From UBA6164 sp964344155 (GTDB lineage Bacteria; Patescibacteriota; Gracilibacteria; BD1-5; UBA6164), in assembly GCA_964344155.1 (NCBI GenBank), contig CAYFMG010000034.1, positions 1-9,018 of the forward strand: DNA of 9,018 nt, read 5' to 3'. Made by a program: the position numbers and the translations under genes. The notes under the pieces are model-generated. The model ran no database searches. It saw only the letters and a program-made list of their open reading frames with translations, and had not been told where the DNA came from. Shown here in pieces: positions 6,468-9,018 of the stretch; the stretch's first letter is position 1; the number at the start of each line of letters is the position of its first letter.

Positions 6468-6495
6468 TTGTAAAATTTTAATTTATTATTATAAT
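6468..6495 (+). promoter_or_regulatory. Promoter candidate for the murA operon
   Basis: TTGTAA (6468-6473) and a perfect TATAAT (6490-6495) are 16 nt apart. The predicted start, near 6502, gives a leader of about 26 nt before the GTG start. It is one of the better promoter matches in the window. Confidence 0.5.
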
Positions 6496-6527
6496 CCTTT
6501 GTACAAAATATTACATAAATAAAAAAA

Positions 6528-7787
6528 GTGCTAGTAGTAAAATGACAAAATAAGCTTGAATGAACAATAAAAGTAAGCTGATCAAAAAATGCGGCTCTAC
6601 CTATATTATGAGCGGCTTTACTGATTAATTGAAGAGTAAAGTTAAATAGAGTACCAAAGATTTGAGATGTAAATACATTTCTAGAAATTTTGGCTTGAAT
6701 CTGAGTAAAATATTCTTGGGAAGGGGATTCTTTAATCTTTGACTCATCTAGAATAACAAATGAAAATCTACATTTTGAAAAAATAAAAAAAATTAGATCA
6801 TCAATTTTTTTATTATCTCCTTTATTACATTTTTTCTGAAATATAAAAATACCATTTCCATGAGGTTGTAGTATTTGAGCTAGACCTATAGATGCTCATT
6901 TAAACTGACTTGAAACTATTTGATATAAATCAGAATTTGATGGAGAGGAAATTGTATTGGGTTGAAAATTAGAAACTTGAGAAAGAATATTAAATGCTAG
7001 TTTTTGAGTTAGTTCAACAGAAAATTTAATAGTAGCTAATGTGTTAAGAGATGGTAAAACTATTATTAAAAATGCTGCTACAGAACCTCATGTTATGAAC
7101 TTAATAGATTTTTTCAGGAAAGCATGAGCTGATATAAAAATCAGATATAATCATGAAATAATTATTACTTGAGTTTATGGTTTGAAATCAAATTTTTCTT
7201 TTGATGTAGTAACTGATTATATAGAATCAGGAACCTATATGGTATTATGAGCATTAGCTTCAAAAGAGTATATTGATATAGTAGATGCTAGGATAGAGGA
7301 TTTATATAGTTTTATAGAAAAATTAAAAGAAGCATGAGTAAGAGTAGAGAATATGTGAAATGATGTACTTAGGGTTTATAAGGCATCAAAATTAAAGGCA
7401 GTTAATATTCAGACAAATATATATCCAGGTTTTCCAACAGATCTACAATCACCATTTGCAGTTTTGATGACTCAAGCTGAGTGAGATAGTAAAATACATG
7501 AGGTATTATTTGAGTGAAGATTAAATTTTTTAGTTGAACTGGAAAAAATGTGAACAAAATTTTCAACACTCAATCCTCATGAGGCTATGATATATTGACC
7601 TAATAAATTAACTTGAGGTGTAACTGTTACTTCATGGGATTTAAGAGCATGAGCTGCGGTTGTTATAGCAGGGCTTATTGCTTCATGAGAAACAAAAATT
7701 ACAAATATAGAGTATATTTATAGAGGGTATGAAAATTTTGTAGATAAATTACTTTCTTTATGAGCTGATATAAAAGATATTTCTTAA
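6528..7787 (+). CDS. murA: UDP-N-acetylglucosamine 1-carboxyvinyltransferase MurA (419 aa)
   Basis: MurA transfers enolpyruvate from PEP to UDP-GlcNAc, the first committed step of peptidoglycan synthesis, in the cytosol. The whole EPSP-synthase-like fold is present at the usual length. GSKNAALP at 18-25 contains the PEP/substrate residues Lys20 and Asn21. The catalytic Cys is Cys114 in PGGCSIGARPIDAHL, so the enzyme has the fosfomycin-sensitive Cys form rather than the Asp variant. Asp305 in TDLQSP matches the E. coli general base Asp305, and Arg399 in YRGYENF matches the conserved C-terminal Arg. About 29 of 40 glycines are TGA, including the first Gly of PGGC. A GTG start at 6528 is chosen: an upstream in-frame TAA lies at 6516, no ATG lies between, and the N-terminus then fits the family. 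It heads a tight operon with two membrane-protein genes. Confidence 0.96.
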
Positions 7788-7797
7788 AAAATATATT

Positions 7798-7971
7798 ATG
7801 AAAATATTATCAATTCTTTTAATAATTTTTTGAACAATTATTATTTTGGCACCAGAAATACTGGCTTATTTAATATGAGGTTTTTTTATATTTACATGAT
7901 TAAACATGTTTTTCTTTTTTAGAAATACTGAAAAGTTTGTAAAATTTGGTAAGTATAAGATTTATAGATAA
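7798..7971 (+). CDS. Small hydrophobic membrane protein, DUF3096-like (57 aa)
   Basis: The gene starts 10 nt after murA and ends 9 nt before the PrsW-family gene, so it is very probably co-transcribed. The product has two hydrophobic stretches (about 2-17 and 23-42) separated by an Ala-Pro-Glu turn, then a basic C-terminus (KFVKFGKYKIYR). The pattern 'GxIIILAPExLxYxIGxFFIxxGLNM' resembles DUF3096-type small membrane proteins, whose function is not known. Four of its glycines are TGA. The short length and lack of strong homology make it less certain than its neighbours, but its code use, spacing and hydrophobicity all support a real gene. Confidence 0.75.
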
Positions 7972-7980
7972 TAAAAAACT

Positions 7981-8955
7981 ATGCTAGAAACAATATTTAT
8001 ATATATACTACTTGCTCTTTTTTCTTTTTTTCCAATTGTAATATGGGCGTATATCTTTTCATATATAGATGATAACCCTTTAAATAAAAAGAGATTTATA
8101 GTTTGAATAATAGGGGGGTGATTATCAGTTATCCCTATTTTGTATATGGATAATTTACTTAGTTTATTTGATTTGAAATATTTAAATTCATTTTATTATA
8201 TATCTCAGGTTAAATGATTTTTTAGTAGTTTAGAGTTTTGATTTTCTCTTAGTTTGTTTTTATTTTTAATTATATTATTTTCATTTTTACTTTGATCATT
8301 TATTCATAAGTTTAAGAATATATTAAAAATTTACTTTAGAAACCTTTTGGTATTTTTATTTTTCATTTTATTGTTATCTCTTTTTGTTTTCTTTTTTAAT
8401 TTTCTTTTTTCTTGAATAGATTTCAGTATAAAAAATCATGTTGTTTTTCAGGATGTTATATTTAATTCTTTTAAGCTTATTATTTTTTATTATTTAATAG
8501 TTGCTTTTATAGAGGAATCAAGCAAGCATTTTAATTTTTTGCAATCGAGTGTACTAGAGATTAATTCTGTAAAAACTTGAGTTTTGTATGCTATATTTGT
8601 AGCTCTTGGTTTTAGTTTGATAGAGAATATTCTTTATTTATATAATTATTATATTTTATACTGAGTAAATTCTGATCTTTTAAGTATTTATTTCTATAGA
8701 TCTATTTTTTCTGTAATAGTTCATGTTTTATCAAGTAGTATTGTTGCTTATTATTTTTCTCGCGCTTTGATTTTGTACAGGGAAAGGGATCTTAGTTTTT
8801 CTTATTTTAAGATATTTTCATTTTGACTTTTACTTAGTATATTTTTGCATTTAGTTTTTGATATTGCTTTGACTTTAGGTTTTAGTTTTATTATGTTTTT
8901 ATATTTTATATGAACTTATTTATATGTGAGTAGTATGTTTTATAGGGATGAATAA
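7981..8955 (+). CDS. prsW: PrsW-family intramembrane metalloprotease (324 aa)
   Basis: A very hydrophobic polytopic protein with about eight predicted membrane helices. All four family motifs are in order: the EExxK motif as FIEESSKH (Glu178, Glu179, Lys182); GFSLIENILYL with Glu215/Asn216; SVIVHVLSSSIVAYY with His248; and HLVFDIAL with His290/Asp294. In PrsW proteases these Glu and His residues are thought to form the metal site within the membrane. B. subtilis PrsW makes the first cut in the anti-sigma factor RsiW. No anti-sigma or sigma gene lies in this window, so the substrate here is unknown. It is the third gene of the murA operon, which suggests a link to envelope state. The length is typical to slightly long for the family. 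The ATG start 9 nt after the previous stop is the only good one. Confidence 0.88.
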
Positions 8956-9018
8956 AATCTCTTTAAAAAAACTTGTAAAAAAACAAAAATATTATATATT
9001 ATAATAACATTAATATAT
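8956..9018. other. A+T-rich window end, no gene seen
   Basis: Only weak A/T pairings are found, for example TATATTA at 8995-9001 with TAATATA at 9011-9017 and TTGT/ACAA around an A run. No convincing terminator for the murA operon is visible; it may lie beyond the window. Confidence 0.5.

Overview
The window comes from an A+T-rich bacterial genome that reads TGA as glycine. Under the standard code every long gene is shattered. With TGA = Gly (translation table 25), nine uninterrupted genes appear and cover most of the window. TGA falls on invariant family glycines, for example in the PP-loop of the TtcA-like protein, beside the catalytic Cys of MurA and in the FGE motif of the cyclic-nucleotide domain. 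All nine genes end in TAA or TAG. This points to Candidatus Gracilibacteria (BD1-5) or Absconditabacteria (SR1) of the CPR/Patescibacteria; the sequence does not separate the two.

Layout. Positions 1-487 hold no protein gene but are rich in hairpins, terminator-like elements and short repeats, and may carry one or two small structured RNAs. On the minus strand follow a stand-alone cyclic-nucleotide-binding protein (488-880), a G/C-rich REP-like hairpin with a nine-G run (952-994), and a TtcA-family tRNA thiolase (995-1726). Divergent from the thiolase is a plus-strand gene for a membrane-anchored FecR-like/Ig-like surface protein (1887-3326). It ends in a perfect palindromic terminator shared with a convergent minus-strand group: a thioredoxin-fold protein with a Cys-rich tail (3375-3698), ribosomal protein bL25 (3750-4376), and a large membrane protein with a degenerate PP2C-like domain and a probable beta-propeller (4484-6385). 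Divergent from that is a tight plus-strand operon: murA (6528-7787), a 57-residue membrane protein (7798-7971) and a PrsW-family intramembrane protease (7981-8955).

How it works together. Recognisable roles are peptidoglycan precursor synthesis (MurA), tRNA modification (TtcA-like), translation (bL25), probable second-messenger sensing (cNMP domain) and envelope-facing or signalling proteins (FecR/Ig-like protein, PP2C-like membrane protein, PrsW-family protease). No mobile-element gene, CRISPR array, tRNA or rRNA was recognised. Start codons lack clear close Shine-Dalgarno sequences, and bL25 uses TGA glycine much less than its neighbours.
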